This document shows, one piece after another, positions 21,902-31,582 of a DNA stretch of 64,000 nt. The first letter of the stretch is position 1; every line of letters starts with the position of its first letter. The stretch is from Magnetospirillum sp. UT-4 (GTDB taxonomy: Bacteria > Pseudomonadota > Alphaproteobacteria > Rhodospirillales > Magnetospirillaceae): assembly GCF_902729435.1 (NCBI RefSeq), contig NZ_CACVCG010000034.1, forward strand, positions 20,464 to 84,463, in the 5' to 3' direction. The translations under genes were made by a program, and so were the position numbers. The notes under the pieces were generated by a model, which saw only the letters and a program-made list of their open reading frames with translations, made no database searches and had not been told where the DNA came from.

Positions 21902-21925
21902 GATTGGTGCACTGCCACCGCAATC
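21902..21925. repeat. Diverged RAYT-type end repeat at the pseudogene break
   Basis: On the minus strand this reads ATTGCGGTGGCAGTGCACCA, against ATTACGGTGACAGTGCACTA at the RAYT element ends: three transitions in 20 bases. It sits where the HlyB homology ends. Confidence 0.6.
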
Positions 21926-22538
21926 CGAAGATCAGCACGTCGAGGCTGGTCATGGCGCGGTGCACCAGCACCTTGTCGGTGACCACCTGGAAGAACAGCG
22001 GCGAGATCAGGCCGAACAGCTGGATGAAGAAGCTGGCGAGAAGCACCTCGCCGAACAGCCGGCGGTACTTGACCACCGCCGGGATGAACCAGGTGAGGTC
22101 GAAGGTGGAGCCCTGGGCCGCCAGCTGCGCCCGGGTGGCGACCAGGATCAGGCGGCCGTCCCAGCGTTCGGCAAGGTCGTCAGCCGAAAGCTCCTCCGGC
22201 CTTCCCACCCGCGGGTCCTGGATCAGCGCCTTGCCGTCTGCCACCTTGGCCAGGATGAACCAGCCGCCGTCCCGGTGCCGGGCCAGGCAGGGCAGCGGCG
22301 TGCGGGCGAGGCGGGGGAACTCGCTGGAAATGGCCGAGGCCTTGAAGCCGATGGCCTTGGCGTGGCGCAGCAGATCCACCTCGTCGGCCGTCTTGGCCGG
22401 ATCACCCTGGGCATGGCGCAGCGAGTCGTAATCCGCCGCCTTCTCGAAGAACCGCGCCAGCATGGACAGGCAGGCGAGGCCGGTATCCAGCGCCGGCGCC
22501 GCCTCGGCCGCCCCCGTCTGCGCCGAGTCTCCGCTCAC
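21914..22538 (-). pseudogene. Truncated type I secretion ABC transporter (HlyB family)
   Basis: The reading frame encodes the N-terminal C39-peptidase-like domain and the first membrane segment of a HlyB-type exporter: CLSMLARFFEKAADYDSLRH, ALIQDPRVGRPEELSADDL, WFIPAVVKYRRLFGEVLLAS and QLFGLISPLFFQVVTDKVLV are all typical. Homology stops at TSLDVLIFGL. The remaining membrane helices and the whole ATPase domain are missing, and the frame runs on through unrelated sequence to a stop at 21831. The likely start is the GTG at 22538 after a G-rich site. The break coincides with a diverged copy of the repeat that borders the RAYT element 2.5 kb away. It cannot make a functional exporter as it stands. 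Confidence 0.85.
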
Positions 22539-22899
22539 CCCTGATCCCCCCCGAGTGGTTTGCACTGCCTGGAAATTAGAACTCGTACAAAACTATAGCG
22601 AAAGACATGTCGGTTCTGTGAACTGCGCGCAACGCGCGTTTATGCATGCTGAAAGCACCTTGACTCGGGTGATGACCCGATGCAAGCGTAAAAGGAGGGT
22701 TATTTGGAGGCGCCTGGCTCGGCGGACGAGGGGGAATTCACCACAGAGACACAGAGGCACAGAGGTGCCGTTCGCGCGGACGCGCATGCGCCCTCTTGCC
22801 GCGCCAATGCCTGCGGGCACCCGAGAGGGGAGAGCCTGGCGAAGCACCTCTGTGCCTCTGTGCCTCTGTGGTGAAAATGTCTTTAAGGGACGGAACCGC
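22539..22899. other. Gene-free stretch with operator-like palindrome and 31-bp inverted repeat
   Basis: No coding sequence is supported here. It should contain the old promoter of the secretion pseudogene (leftward) and the promoter of the GNAT gene (rightward). A perfect palindrome TCGGGT-GATG-ACCCGA lies at 22665-22680, and the long inverted repeat described separately occupies the right-hand half. G+C is lower at 22570-22640 than in the flanks. Confidence 0.6.
22737..22875. repeat. 31-bp inverted repeat with 77-bp spacer
   Basis: The arms 22737-22767 and 22845-22875 are reverse complements with one mismatch. Each is built from the CACAGAGGCACAGAGG type of short repeat seen scattered in many proteobacterial genomes. 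The right arm ends 24 nt before the GNAT start codon, so in RNA it would form a very stable leader hairpin. Confidence 0.9.
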
Positions 22900-23394
22900 A
22901 TGAACAGCATCGACACCGCGCCGAAGGCCGGCGCCATTCAGGTCCGACTGGCCCGGAGCCAGGACGACATCGCGGCGATGATCGCGCTGGGGCGCCTGCT
23001 CCACGCCGAAAGCCGTTTCCATACCCTACCGCTGGACGATGCCCGCATGGCCGAGATCGGCCGCCGCGGCCTGGAGGGCGGCAATCCCGGCCTGCTGATC
23101 GCCGAGCATGACGGCCAGGCGGTGGGCATGGCCATCGTGGTGCTGGGCGAGTACTACTTCTCCGCCACCCGCACCGCAACCGTGCAGCTGCTCTACGTCG
23201 CCCCCAAGGCCCGCGGCGGCCCGGCGGCGGTGAAGCTGCTGCGCGCCCTCAGGCGCTGGGCCGCCACCAACCACGCCCACGACCTCCACGTCAACGTCAC
23301 CACCGGCATCGACGCCGCCAGGACCGACCGCTTCCTTCGGAAGATGGGGTTCCGCCAGACGGGGGGGAATTACGTGCTGGAGGGAGTGGGGTGA
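22900..23394 (+). CDS. GNAT family N-acetyltransferase
   Basis: The 164-residue protein has the GNAT fold: MIALGRLLHAESRF (helix 1), a conserved VGMAIVVLGEYYFS strand, the acetyl-CoA pyrophosphate loop region VQLLYVAPKARGGPAAVKLL, and TDRFLRKMGFRQTGGNYVLE at the C-terminus. The substrate is not predictable. The chosen ATG at 22900 is the first one after the inverted repeat; longer frames run through repeat sequence. Its stop overlaps the start of the next gene (TGATG), so the two are probably cotranslated. Confidence 0.85.
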   Translation: MNSIDTAPKAGAIQVRLARSQDDIAAMIALGRLLHAESRFHTLPLDDARMAEIGRRGLEGGNPGLLIAEHDGQAVGMAIVVLGEYYFSATRTATVQLLYVAPKARGGPAAVKLLRALRRWAATNHAHDLHVNVTTGIDAARTDRFLRKMGFRQTGGNYVLEGVG

Positions 23395-24299
23395 TGGATG
23401 GGTGGCGGGCGATCGTGGGACGTCTTACGGGAAGATGGGAAGCCGGTCTCAGTTCTTCACCTTCGCCGGCCGTTGTCTCGGCTTATGCCCGACGACTTAT
23501 CGCCATAACGGGCCTGGCTTTGGCGTTGATCGTTCCGGGTCTGGCCAACGCGCAAACGCATGAAGACCAGATCGATCCTCAGCGCCTCAAGGACATCGAG
23601 GCCGCCGTCGCTCGTTTCGAGCGCTATGTTTTTGCTCCCGGCCAAGACGCCGTCGCCGGCATGATCGGCCGCACGGACGTTTTCTTCGGCTTCCTCGGTT
23701 ATTCCGGAAGCAGGACAGGCTTCCATCGCCTGATGTTCTTTACCGACCTCCTCACGCCGTGGGCAAACGGACGCTGGCTCCATTTTGAGCCCGAGGTGAA
23801 GAGAACCGATGTCCTGCTTTTCATTTCTAACATTCCTTTGGGGGAGCGAGGCATCCGAGACATGCTCCTCAACATGGGGAGCGAATACGTTCCGGGAATG
23901 ACGCACAAGAAGACGGAATTGTTCGGGGGGGCCTGCACTGCCGCCCGTGTCTACGACCCCGATGGCCAGGTCGTGAAGACGGTGGTCAGCTTGGATGTCA
24001 AGTACGCGGTGTTCGCGCCCAAGGGGCCGAAATCCCTGTTGCCCAGCGCCTGCCTAGTGGCCGGGATGTACATGCATATCGGCCTGAACAACATGGCAGC
24101 GCTGACGCCGGAAGAGCTCATCGAGCCCTTCAAGCTCGAGGACGTGCCGCGTGGCGTGGTCAGTCTTCTCGGTGCCGCCAATGTGCATCTCTATAGCTCA
24201 GGCATCGCCAATGGGACTTCACGAAATGAAGCCAAAGCCAAGGTCAGGGAATTCCTGATCAAAATCGTCATGAGGGAGCGCCTCAACAATGTCCGATAA
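23394..24299 (+). CDS. Unrecognised exported protein
   Basis: I do not recognise this 301-residue protein with confidence. A basic N-terminus and a hydrophobic segment (RRLIAITGLALALIVPG, about residues 34-50) ending LANAQ suggest a signal peptide with cleavage near residue 54; the real start may be later than 23394. The mature part contains FFGFLGYSGSRTGF and VLLFISNIPLG, two cysteines (GGACTAARV and PSACLVAGMYMHIGLNN) and no further membrane helix. The pattern around the second cysteine faintly recalls DUF2927 proteins, a weak guess. Base composition is less GC-rich than in neighbouring genes, which suggests acquisition. It follows the GNAT gene with a 1-nt overlap, and its last codons overlap the start of the split gene at 24289. 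Confidence 0.6.
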   Translation: MDGWRAIVGRLTGRWEAGLSSSPSPAVVSAYARRLIAITGLALALIVPGLANAQTHEDQIDPQRLKDIEAAVARFERYVFAPGQDAVAGMIGRTDVFFGFLGYSGSRTGFHRLMFFTDLLTPWANGRWLHFEPEVKRTDVLLFISNIPLGERGIRDMLLNMGSEYVPGMTHKKTELFGGACTAARVYDPDGQVVKTVVSLDVKYAVFAPKGPKSLLPSACLVAGMYMHIGLNNMAALTPEELIEPFKLEDVPRGVVSLLGAANVHLYSSGIANGTSRNEAKAKVREFLIKIVMRERLNNVR

Positions 24300-24354
24300 C
24301 TCCACCGTCATTTCGGAAATCAATGCGGCGCTTCTGGCAGCCCAGCCGTCATCG
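24289..24354 (+). pseudogene. 5' fragment of a small gene cut by the RAYT element
   Basis: An ATG at 24289 overlaps the end of the upstream gene in the usual operon manner and opens 22 normal-looking codons (MSDNSTVISEINAALLAAQP and two Ser). The frame then enters the first repeat of the mobile element at 24355 and stops shortly after. The family is unknown. Confidence 0.6.
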
Positions 24355-24460
24355 AATTACGGTGACAGTGCACTAAATTAGAATTACGGTGACAGTGCAC
24401 TAAATTAGTTTCATTTGTTCTTCTGTTTCTTTCGAATTACGGTGACAGTGCACTAAATTA
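24355..24460. repeat. Left-end direct repeats of the RAYT element
   Basis: Three identical 26-bp copies (AATTACGGTGACAGTGCACT plus AAATTA) start at 24355, 24382 and 24435. The second-to-third spacing is 53 bp and includes the final codons of the transposase, so it is a tandem duplication of the gene end. Confidence 0.95.
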
Positions 24461-25142
24461 GTTTCATTTGTTCTTCTGTTTCTTTCGGCCTTGGCTTTGG
24501 TCCCGGCTTGGCGGGTTTGAGGGCGCGATGGGAGATTGCTTCGATTTCGCTGAGGAAGGTGTCGCTGCCGAGCGGCCGGCCGATGGTTTCGGCCTGGCGC
24601 AGGCGCATGAGCGCTCCCTCGTCGGCGGGCAGGTCGAGGAAGGTGGCGAAGTCCGGGATGCGGCTCAGGACGGGGACGGCGGCGGTGATGCCGTCGTCGT
24701 TGCCGGACAGGTGGGCGTGGACGCTGGACCACGGCCAATCCTGCGGCCGTTCGGCCAGGCCGGCGCGGACGGGATTCAGGGCGATGTAGCGCAACGCCGC
24801 CTCCAGGTGGGGTTCGTCCATGACCACGGCGCCGAAGCGGCCCTGCCAAAAGTGGCCGGTGCGTTTCAGGCGGGCGTGGACGTGGCCGGCATAGCGGCGA
24901 TGCACCGGCGCCAGGGCGCGGCGCAGCCCGTCCTCGTCCGTCGGCACCACGATCAGGTGGACATGGTTGGGCATCAGCACCCAGGCCCACACCTCGACTT
25001 CGGCGGCGCGGCAGGACTCGGCCAGCAGGGCGCGATAGAACGCGTAGTCGTCGTCGCCAAAGAATACCTGCGCGCGGCCGTTGCCACGCTGGGTGACGTG
25101 GTGCGGCAGGCCGGGAACGACGAGGCGGGCAAGACGGCTCAT
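24453..25142 (-). CDS. REP-associated tyrosine transposase (Y1_Tnp family)
   Basis: This 229-residue single-strand transposase has the HUH-type metal-binding motif in PNHVHLIVVP (about residues 58-67) and the usual opening RLVVPGLPHHVTQRGNGRAQVFF. HFWQGRFGAVVMD, ALRYIALNPVRAGL and the WPWSSVHAHL segment that carries the RAYT signature follow. The long C-terminal tail ends KETEEQMKLI, and its TAG stop lies inside the first nucleotides of the flanking repeat. Such enzymes act on short palindromic repeats as single strands. It appears intact. Confidence 0.93.
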   Translation of the reverse strand: MSRLARLVVPGLPHHVTQRGNGRAQVFFGDDDYAFYRALLAESCRAAEVEVWAWVLMPNHVHLIVVPTDEDGLRRALAPVHRRYAGHVHARLKRTGHFWQGRFGAVVMDEPHLEAALRYIALNPVRAGLAERPQDWPWSSVHAHLSGNDDGITAAVPVLSRIPDFATFLDLPADEGALMRLRQAETIGRPLGSDTFLSEIEAISHRALKPAKPGPKPRPKETEEQMKLI

Positions 25143-25179
25143 GCCCCAGTGTGACGGAAAGGGTGGGGGGAGTCAATTG

Positions 25180-25258
25180 AGTGCACTGTCACCGTAATTG
25201 AATTGAGTGCACTGTCACCGTAATTGGTCACCGTAATTGCGTAATTGGCACCGTAATT
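25180..25258. repeat. Right-end repeats of the RAYT element
   Basis: Two exact inverted copies of the 20-bp end sequence (25180-25199 and 25206-25225) are followed by partial copies ending in CACCGTAATT at about 25228-25238 and 25249-25258, as if the end had slipped repeatedly. Confidence 0.9.
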
Positions 25259-25260
25259 GG

Positions 25261-25316
25261 TAATTCCCAAACTGGAGATGGACCAGCCGCTGCAGTTCGT
25301 GAACATGCGGGATTAG
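25261..25316 (+). pseudogene. Probable 3' fragment of the split small gene
   Basis: Just right of the element, an open frame reads IPKLEMDQPLQFVNMRD and stops at TAG (25314-25316). It has coding character and lies where the interrupted gene should resume; that it belongs with the 5' fragment at 24289 is inference. Confidence 0.45.
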
Positions 25317-25414
25317 CAGGCTTCGGCGAACATCGTTCCGGTGCAGCCGCCCCCTTCCTTTCGGGCGCCGAATCGCTACATTGGGACCATCCGATTCAGC
25401 AGGAACCTCCAGAT

Positions 25415-26911
<1,497 letters not shown>

Positions 26912-26940
26912 GGGGGTGGCCATGGGGCCTGCGGACGAGC

Positions 26941-27108
26941 CCCTCGCCCGCTTGCGGGAGAGGGGGCGAGCGCCAGCGAGCCGGGGAGAGGGCGGCGCGC
27001 GTCGGCGCGTCCAATCCATGCTGCCGCAAGGCGCCCCTGCCGGTGCGCGCCCTCTCCCTCCCGTCGCTCGCGCGCCGGGCCCCTCCCTCCCCCGCAGGCG
27101 GGGGAGGG
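26941..27108. repeat. Two REP-like hairpins between pepA and holC
   Basis: Hairpin 1 (26941-26964) pairs CCCTCGCCCGC with GCGGGAGAGGG. Hairpin 2 (27085-27108) pairs CCCTCCCCCGC with GCGGGGGAGGG around a 2-nt loop. The second ends 4 nt before the holC start codon and its right arm is the only Shine-Dalgarno-like sequence for that gene. Confidence 0.85.
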
Positions 27109-27112
27109 GTGC

Positions 27113-27568
27113 ATGACCCAGATCGGCTTCTATCACCTGCTGCGACTGCCGCTGGAACAGGCGTTGCCGCGCCTGCTGGAGAAGGCGCTGGCGGCCGGGC
27201 TGCGGGTGGTGGTGATGGCCGGCAGTCCGGAACGGGTGGAGCACCTCAACACCCATCTGTGGACGTTCTCGGACGAGAGCTGGCTGCCGCACGGCTCGGC
27301 CAGGGACGGCGAGGCGGCGCTGCAGCCGGTGTGGCTCACCGATGCCGACGAGAACCCCAACGGCGCCGGTGTCCTGGTGCTGTGCGACGGCGCCGCGCCG
27401 GCGGCGCTGGACGGCTATGCGCGCTGCCTCGACCTGTTCGACGGCAACGACGACGAGGCGGTGGCCTCCGCCCGCCGGCGCTGGAAGGAGTGGAAGGCGG
27501 CCGGCCACGAGTTGGTCTATTACCAGCAGACCGAAAGCGGTGGCTGGGAGGAGAAGGCGCGGGGGTAG
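27113..27568 (+). CDS. holC: DNA polymerase III subunit chi
   Basis: Chi links the clamp loader to single-strand-binding protein. The 151-residue protein shows the family pattern: IGFYHLLRLPLEQALPRLLEKAL at the start, VVVMAGSPERVEHLNTHLW, DESWLPHG (the conserved F-x-PH region), PVWLTDADENPNGAGVLVLCDG and a C-terminal WKEWKAAGHELVYYQQ. The position after pepA is the common one. The ribosome-binding site lies inside a REP-type hairpin, so translation may depend on ribosomes or RNA unfolding upstream. Confidence 0.93.
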   Translation: MTQIGFYHLLRLPLEQALPRLLEKALAAGLRVVVMAGSPERVEHLNTHLWTFSDESWLPHGSARDGEAALQPVWLTDADENPNGAGVLVLCDGAAPAALDGYARCLDLFDGNDDEAVASARRRWKEWKAAGHELVYYQQTESGGWEEKARG

Positions 27569-27617
27569 TGGCCTGCTTATCCCCGAAATCCGCTATACGA
27601 ATTTCAGAATCACCACA

Positions 27618-29384
27618 CTAGTCCCGCGCCGGCGTCCGGCCCAGGGGCACCACCACCGTGAAGCTGGAGCCCTTGCCCTCGACCGAGCGGACCATCACCG
27701 GATGCCTGAGCAGGTCGGCGGTGCGGCGCACCACGCTGAGGCCCAGGCCCAGCCCGCGCTCGCTGCCGCTGCCCTTGTCGCCCAGGCGGGTGAAGTCCTC
27801 GAAGATGGTGCCCAGCTTGTCGGTCGGAATGCCGATGCCGGTGTCCACCACCGAAATCGCCAGGCTGCCGGAGCGGGGCCGGCAGCCCAGCAGCACGCCG
27901 CCGGCCGGGGTGTAGCGCAGCGCGTTGACCAGCAGGTTGCGCAGCAGGCGTTCCAGCAGCACCGGATCGCTGACGATCCAGGCGTCGGTGGACACCACCT
28001 TCAGGCGCAGCCCGCGCGCCGTCGCCTCCGGCTCCAGCTGGTCGGCCAGGCCGGCCAGCATGGGGGCGATGGGGAACGAGCCGACCCGGGGCTCGACCTT
28101 GCCGGCCTCCAGCGTCGAGGCGTCGAGCAGGGTCGACAGCAGCGCCTGGGTGGCATCGACGCTCTGGCGCAGCTTCTCCACCACCATGGCGTTGGGGGTA
28201 TCCTTGAGGCGGGTCGCCAGCACCTCGACGAACATGCCGGCGGCCTGCAGCGGCTGGCGCAGATCGTGGCTGGCGGCGGCGAGGAAGCGGGTCTTGGTGT
28301 CGTTGGCGCGCCGCGCCTCCTCGGCCTGGGCCATGGCTTCCTCGGTGCGCAGGCGGACCCGGTCCTCCAGCGCCGTCACCAGCCTGCCCTCGCGCGCCAG
28401 GGTGTGCGCCGCCACCTGGGCGAGCCAGGCCAGGGCGGCGATCACCACCAGGCAGGCGCCGGCGGTGAATCGCGCCGCCCGCCACCATTCGGCATAGATG
28501 TCCTCGGTCGATAGCCCGTTATAGACGATCAGGCGAAGATCGGGCAGGACCCGGAAGGCGACCAGCCGCTCGATGTCGTCCACCGGCGAGGCGAACACCG
28601 ACTGGCCGGCGGTCATGCCGGCCCGGGCCATGCGCAGCAGCGGGCTGTCGTCCAGCTTCACCCCGGCCCAGCGGGCGGGATCGGGCTGGCGCAGGATGAT
28701 GCGGCCGTCCATGTCGACGATGCCGATATTGGCGTCGTGGCTGAGGGCGAGGTCGCGGTAGAAGTCGGTGAAGGTTTCGGCGTCGAAGCCGGCGGCGACG
28801 ATGCCCCGCATCCGCCCGTCCTGACCGCTGATGCGCCGGCTGAGGTGGAAGGCCTGGGTGTCCCGGGTCTTGGTGTTCACCATGGGGCCGACCACCAGGC
28901 GGTCCGGCCCGTCGAGCTGGGCCTGGAAATAGTACCGGTCGATGACGGTGTTGGGCACTGCGGGAAAGGCCACCGACCCCATCAGCACCTCGCCGTCGGC
29001 GGCGGCGATCCACAGGGTTCCGGGCTCGGGCAAGGCCAGGCGCAGGCGCCGCAACTCCTCCCAGCGCTCGCGGTCTCCGGCAAGCCCGTCGAGCGACCCG
29101 CGCACGGCGAGGTCGGAGACCGAGCCGAGGATGGTGTCGGTTGCCCGGGTCAGGCGCCGCATATGGTCTTCCAGGAAACGGGTGGTGGCGGCGGCGCGGG
29201 CGCGGGCGTCGGTCATGGCCTCCTGGCGCAGCTGGTACAGGAACAGGCCGGCGCCGCCGACCACCAGCACCGCGGTCAGCAGCACCAACCCCCACAGGAC
29301 ACGGCGCAGACGTGCCACTTCCCGCGGCGGGGGCAGGCTGGGCTCGGGCTGGTTTTCGCTCACAGCGTCGTACCTACCATGCAT
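27618..29384 (-). CDS. Membrane sensor histidine kinase with periplasmic Cache-like domain
   Basis: This kinase of about 588 residues has a first membrane helix (VLWGLVLLTAVLVVGGAGLF) and a periplasmic sensing region of about 270 residues with the PDC/Cache style (DRYYFQAQLDGPDRLVVGP). A second helix (FTAGACLVVIAALAWLA) follows, then a coiled linker, the HisKA domain with the phospho-acceptor His in AASHDLRQPLQ, and the HATPase domain (NALRYT N-box, VDTGIGIP G1, GLGLGLSVV G2). The ATG at 29384 and a GTG at 29363 are both possible; sequence upstream of 29384 is an intergenic repeat and not coding. No response regulator is adjacent, so it is an orphan kinase. Confidence 0.9.
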   Translation of the reverse strand: MHGRYDAVSENQPEPSLPPPREVARLRRVLWGLVLLTAVLVVGGAGLFLYQLRQEAMTDARARAAATTRFLEDHMRRLTRATDTILGSVSDLAVRGSLDGLAGDRERWEELRRLRLALPEPGTLWIAAADGEVLMGSVAFPAVPNTVIDRYYFQAQLDGPDRLVVGPMVNTKTRDTQAFHLSRRISGQDGRMRGIVAAGFDAETFTDFYRDLALSHDANIGIVDMDGRIILRQPDPARWAGVKLDDSPLLRMARAGMTAGQSVFASPVDDIERLVAFRVLPDLRLIVYNGLSTEDIYAEWWRAARFTAGACLVVIAALAWLAQVAAHTLAREGRLVTALEDRVRLRTEEAMAQAEEARRANDTKTRFLAAASHDLRQPLQAAGMFVEVLATRLKDTPNAMVVEKLRQSVDATQALLSTLLDASTLEAGKVEPRVGSFPIAPMLAGLADQLEPEATARGLRLKVVSTDAWIVSDPVLLERLLRNLLVNALRYTPAGGVLLGCRPRSGSLAISVVDTGIGIPTDKLGTIFEDFTRLGDKGSGSERGLGLGLSVVRRTADLLRHPVMVRSVEGKGSSFTVVVPLGRTPARD

Positions 29385-29470
29385 TCCGTCGTCCCGGCGC
29401 AGGCGGGGACCCAGGGGTGCACCGACAGCGTGTCCGCGACTCCTGGATCCGCCTTCGCGGGGATGACGGA
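29385..29470. repeat. Inverted intergenic repeat ahead of the kinase gene
   Basis: The arms 29385-29414 and 29442-29470 are imperfect reverse complements, with GTCCCGGCGCAGGCGGGGAC and CCGCCTTCGCGGGGATGACG as cores. This is the well-known alphaproteobacterial intergenic repeat style. Confidence 0.8.
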
Positions 29471-29525
29471 TAGGGCCAAATTCACCGTGAACCAAACTAG
29501 TTGGTCTTACCGATTTGGCAAAGCC

Positions 29526-31403
29526 TCATCCGCCGGCCGCGTCCAGCTCCTCGTGCACCTGCAGCCATTCGGCCTCGGTGGCGGCGATGGCGGCTTCGGT
29601 GTCGGCGTGCTCCTTGCGCAGGCGCACCGCCTCCTCTGCCGGCTTCTGGTAGAGGGCGGGGTCGGCCAGCTTCGCCTCCAGCGCCGCCTTGGCCGCGCCC
29701 AGGGTTTCCAGCCGCTTTTCGGCCGCCTGGGCGCGCTTGCGCAAGGGGGCGAGCTGGGCGCGGGCCTCGGCGGCGGCGCGGCGTTCGTCCTTGCGGCTGG
29801 GGGCGGCGCCGCGCTCGGCCCCGTCGCCGCGCCGGGCCTCGCGCGCCCGCTCCAGCAGCAGCGCGCGGTAATCGGCGAGGTCGCCGTCGAACGGCTTGAC
29901 CCGCCCGTCCTCGACCAGCCACAGCCGGTCGGCCACCAGTTCGACCAGATGCGGGTCGTGGCTGACCAGGATGACCGCGCCCTCATAGGCGTTCAGCGCC
30001 GCGACCAGTGCCTCGCGCGAATCGATGTCCAGGTGGTTGGTCGGTTCGTCCAGGATCATCAGGTGGGGGGCGTCGCGGCTCATCAGCGCGAACAGCAGCC
30101 GCGCCTTCTCGCCGCCCGACAGGTTGGCGACCTTGACGTCGGCCCGTTCCTGCTCGAAGCCGAAGCGGCCCAGCTGGGCGCGGACCTTGGATTCGGGCGC
30201 CTCCTTCATCAAGGCGGCCATGTGGTGGAAGGCGGTGCGCTCCAGGTCCAGTTCCTCGGCCTGGTGCTGGGCGAAATAGCCGATGCGCAGCTTCTGGGCG
30301 CGGCGCAGCGCCCCCGACAGCGGCGCCAGCCGCCCCGCCAGCAGCTTGGACAGGGTCGACTTGCCGTTGCCGTTGGCGCCCAGCAGGGCGATGCGGTCCT
30401 CCATGTCGATGCGCAGGGACAGGCCCTTCAGGATCGCCGTGTCGCCATAGCCGGCGATGCCGTCGTCGAGGGCGATGATGGGTGGCGACAGCGGCTCGGG
30501 GTCGGGGAAGTCGAACACCATCCCCTTCTCCTCGACCACCGACACCACCGGCCCCATGCGTTCCAGCATCTTGACCCGGCTCTGGGCCTGGCGGGCCTTG
30601 GTCGCCTTGGCGCGGAAGCGGTCGATGAAGGCCTGGATCTTGCGCCGTTGCTCCAGCTGCTTGGTCTGGGCCTTGGCCGCCAGCTCCAGCTTGGCGGCGC
30701 GGGTGCGCTCGAACTCGTCGTAATTGCCGCCGTAAGCCACCAGCCGGCCCTGGTCGATGTGGACGATGCGGCCGCACACCTCGTTCAGCAGCTCGCGGTC
30801 GTGGCTGATGACCACCAGGGTGCCGGGATAGGTGGCGAGGTGGCTTTGCAGCCACAGCGTCGCCTCCAGGTCCAGGTGGTTGGTGGGCTCGTCCAGCAGC
30901 AGCAGATCGGGACGCACGAACAGCACGGATGCGAGGGCAACGCGCATGCGCCAGCCGCCCGAGAACGACGACACCGGGCGGGCCTGGGCGTCGGCGTCGA
31001 AGCCCAGACCGGCCAGGATGGCGGCGGCGCGGGCGGGGGCGGAATGGGCGTCGATGGCGTTCAGGCGCTCGTGCACCTCGGCCAGGCGGTGGGGATCGTG
31101 GCTGCCCTCGGACTCGGCCAGCAGGGCGGTGCGCTCGCCGTCGGCGGCCAGCACGCAATCGGTCAGGCTGGCCTCGCCGTCCGGGGCCTCCTGCGCCAGG
31201 CGGCCGATGCGGGCGCGCGGGCGCAGCGCGATGTCGCCGCCATCGGCGTGCAGTTCGCCCAGGATCAGCTTGAACAGGGTCGACTTGCCGGCGCCGTTGC
31301 GCCCGACCAGGCCGACGCGGGCGCCGGCCGGAATGTGGACGGTGGCGCGGTCGAACAGGGTGCGGCCGCCGTAGCGGAAGACGAGGTCGGTGATGCGCAG
31401 CAT
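29526..31403 (-). CDS. ABC-F family ATP-binding protein
   Basis: The 625-residue soluble protein has two ABC domains in one chain and no membrane helix. Domain 1 has Walker A GRNGAGKST, signature FSGGWRMRVALA and Walker B LLLLDEPTNHLDL. Domain 2 has GANGNGKST, LSGGEKARLLFA and LMILDEPTNHLDI. The linker between them (about 235-310, rich in Lys/Arg and Gln) is the P-site tRNA interaction motif region. A charged C-terminal coiled coil (about 520-625) recalls Uup/YheS. ABC-F proteins act on the ribosome to resolve stalled states. The ATG at 31403 begins the conserved MLRITDLVFRYGGRTLF; longer frames add non-conserved sequence. Confidence 0.93.
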   Translation of the reverse strand: MLRITDLVFRYGGRTLFDRATVHIPAGARVGLVGRNGAGKSTLFKLILGELHADGGDIALRPRARIGRLAQEAPDGEASLTDCVLAADGERTALLAESEGSHDPHRLAEVHERLNAIDAHSAPARAAAILAGLGFDADAQARPVSSFSGGWRMRVALASVLFVRPDLLLLDEPTNHLDLEATLWLQSHLATYPGTLVVISHDRELLNEVCGRIVHIDQGRLVAYGGNYDEFERTRAAKLELAAKAQTKQLEQRRKIQAFIDRFRAKATKARQAQSRVKMLERMGPVVSVVEEKGMVFDFPDPEPLSPPIIALDDGIAGYGDTAILKGLSLRIDMEDRIALLGANGNGKSTLSKLLAGRLAPLSGALRRAQKLRIGYFAQHQAEELDLERTAFHHMAALMKEAPESKVRAQLGRFGFEQERADVKVANLSGGEKARLLFALMSRDAPHLMILDEPTNHLDIDSREALVAALNAYEGAVILVSHDPHLVELVADRLWLVEDGRVKPFDGDLADYRALLLERAREARRGDGAERGAAPSRKDERRAAAEARAQLAPLRKRAQAAEKRLETLGAAKAALEAKLADPALYQKPAEEAVRLRKEHADTEAAIAATEAEWLQVHEELDAAGG

Positions 31404-31582
31404 GGCGATGGGTGCATAACACGGCTGCGCCCGCTCTCCAACGACCCCGTTGCCCTTGATGTGCGTTGGAGTTATAACGCGCCCGCCCCCGTGCGACGGC
31501 CGCCGGGATGGGCCGGCGCGTCCCCGCCTCGGGCGAGCGGACCGCGCAGGCGCCGCCAACCGCCGGAAAGGAATTCGACCAC

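Larger units (their letters stand above)
24355..25258 (-). mobile_element. RAYT-type (IS200-like) element with 20-bp inverted ends
   Basis: The element consists of a Y1-transposase gene flanked by copies of AATTACGGTGACAGTGCACT. There are three copies on the left (from 24355, 24382 and 24435) and, inverted, two intact copies on the right (25180-25199, 25206-25225), followed by shrinking partial copies up to about 25258. The last 53 bp of the transposase end are duplicated in tandem. The element splits a small gene. Whether it still moves cannot be judged. Confidence 0.85.
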
